Shown in pieces: positions 63,498 through 64,000 of a DNA stretch of 64,000 nucleotides. Source of the DNA: 34-65-8 sp046294735 (lineage in GTDB: Bacteria; Pseudomonadota; Alphaproteobacteria; Sphingomonadales; Sphingomonadaceae); the NCBI GenBank assembly GCA_046294735.1, contig JBKBKB010000006.1, forward strand, positions 62,001 to 126,000. Reading direction: 5' to 3'. The first letter of the stretch is position 1. Every line of letters begins with the position of its first letter. The position numbers were made by a program, and so were the translations under genes. The notes beneath the pieces were generated by a model. That model made no database searches. It was not told the DNA's origin and was given only the letters and a program-made list of their open reading frames with translations.

Positions 63498-64000
63498 TCA
63501 GGCCCCGAAGGTGCGCTGCCACCAGCCACGGCGGGGCGGTCCGCCGTTGTCCTGTGCCTCAGGAGCAACTGGGGCCGGTTCGGCACTGTCCTCTGCCGTC
63601 ACCGGTGCCGGTTCATCAAGAGCTACAGTGAGGGATTCCGCCTCTGCGGTAACATCCACCTTCTTGCGCCGGGTGCGCTTGGGCTTTGCCGGGGCTTCCG
63701 CTGCCTGATCGCTGTCAACCGGATTGGCTTCTGCCACCGGCGGTGCCGCAGCCACCTGTGGCGCAACTGCTTCATCCGCCGGAGTGTCTGCCTTCTTGCG
63801 CCGGGTGCGCTTCCTTGGAGCCGGAGTGTCCTCTGCCACCGCCTCATCGGCAACGACAGGTTCGGCAACGGCCGCTTCGGTCGAACCAGGCTCGGCTTCG
63901 GCAGCAGGTTCTGCCTTCCGGCTGCGTGACCGGCGCTTGGGCTTCGGTGCCTCTTCGGCGGGTACGTCAGCAGCTTCCGCGGCAGGTGCTACCTCCGCAT
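63498..64000 (-). CDS. rne: C-terminal tail of probable ribonuclease E (partial, extends beyond window)
   Basis: The frame is open from the stop (63498) to the right edge: 166 residues of a low-complexity Ala/Pro/Glu-rich tail with three basic, Arg/Lys-rich repeats (KPKRRSRSRK, RKRTRRKKAD, KPKRTRRKKVD) and a terminal PRRGWWQRTFGA. Such a tail, ending in a conserved GWWQRTFG-like motif, is what the C-terminal scaffold region of sphingomonad RNase E looks like; the catalytic domain must lie outside. Internal GTG 63839 is not a start. The RNase E assignment is inferred from composition and the end motif. Confidence 0.6.
   Translation of the reverse strand, partial: AEVAPAAEAADVPAEEAPKPKRRSRSRKAEPAAEAEPGSTEAAVAEPVVADEAVAEDTPAPRKRTRRKKADTPADEAVAPQVAAAPPVAEANPVDSDQAAEAPAKPKRTRRKKVDVTAEAESLTVALDEPAPVTAEDSAEPAPVAPEAQDNGGPPRRGWWQRTFGA

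Overview
The window is a GC-rich (roughly two thirds G+C), densely packed piece of an alphaproteobacterial chromosome. The gene repertoire points to a sphingomonad, probably an Erythrobacteraceae-type genus: a short-form DnaE, KorAB, paired photolyase and cyclopropane synthase genes, and an exosortase A (XrtA) exopolysaccharide locus in the arrangement familiar from sphingomonads. Genus-level placement is inference. There are no rRNA or tRNA genes, no CRISPR array, no insertion sequence and no gene-free stretch longer than 300 bases.

Layout. 1-7.1 kb: the 3' part of korA, korB, a DUF457 membrane protein, photolyase, cyclopropane-fatty-acid synthase and a serine hydrolase, all on +. 7.1-9.8 kb (-): PilZ protein, an SDR and purF. 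9.9-16.6 kb (+): LolC/E-LolD, two small genes, a glutathione peroxidase and dnaE. 16.6-19.6 kb: a membrane protein (-), then an AlkK-type acyl-CoA ligase, a GNAT and a DUF1330 protein (+). 19.6-23.9 kb (-): a PA0069-type radical SAM protein with an apparent LexA box, moaB, a Slt lytic transglycosylase and a UDG-like protein. 24-32 kb (+): ETF-ubiquinone oxidoreductase, ispE, N-formylglutamate amidohydrolase, ilvD, a small lipoprotein, the NAD(P)HX repair enzyme and a 23S rRNA-type uracil methyltransferase.

32-55 kb is the most interesting part: a nearly complete XrtA-associated exopolysaccharide / protein-sorting locus. A divergent sub-cluster (hydrolase 1, hydrolase 2, acyl carrier protein and a GNAT on -; acyl-CoA ligase and PLP decarboxylase on +) looks like a small-molecule pathway of unknown product. 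It is followed by a + strand run: Wza-type lipoprotein, Wzz-type chain-length protein, BY-kinase, outer-membrane beta-barrel, XrtA-ATPase, polysaccharide deacetylase, FemAB protein, Stp1 glycosyltransferase, XrtA fused to an EpsI domain, and a glutamine amidotransferase. Directly after it lies an RpfF-like crotonase with both catalytic glutamates of DSF synthases, then a flippase and two more FemAB/CelD-fold acyltransferases on -. No PEP-CTERM substrate and no priming sugar-phosphate transferase are visible here, so those must lie elsewhere.

55-64 kb: zapE, a PaaI thioesterase and sdhB (-), an SDR (+), a TonB-dependent receptor, an ATP-grasp ligase and a haloalkane dehalogenase (-), a SAM methyltransferase (+), a strong bidirectional terminator, and the C-terminal tail of a protein that looks like ribonuclease E, running off the right edge. 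Many start sites given here are internal to the longest open frames; they were chosen from family N-termini, ribosome-binding sites and overlap with the preceding stop codon.
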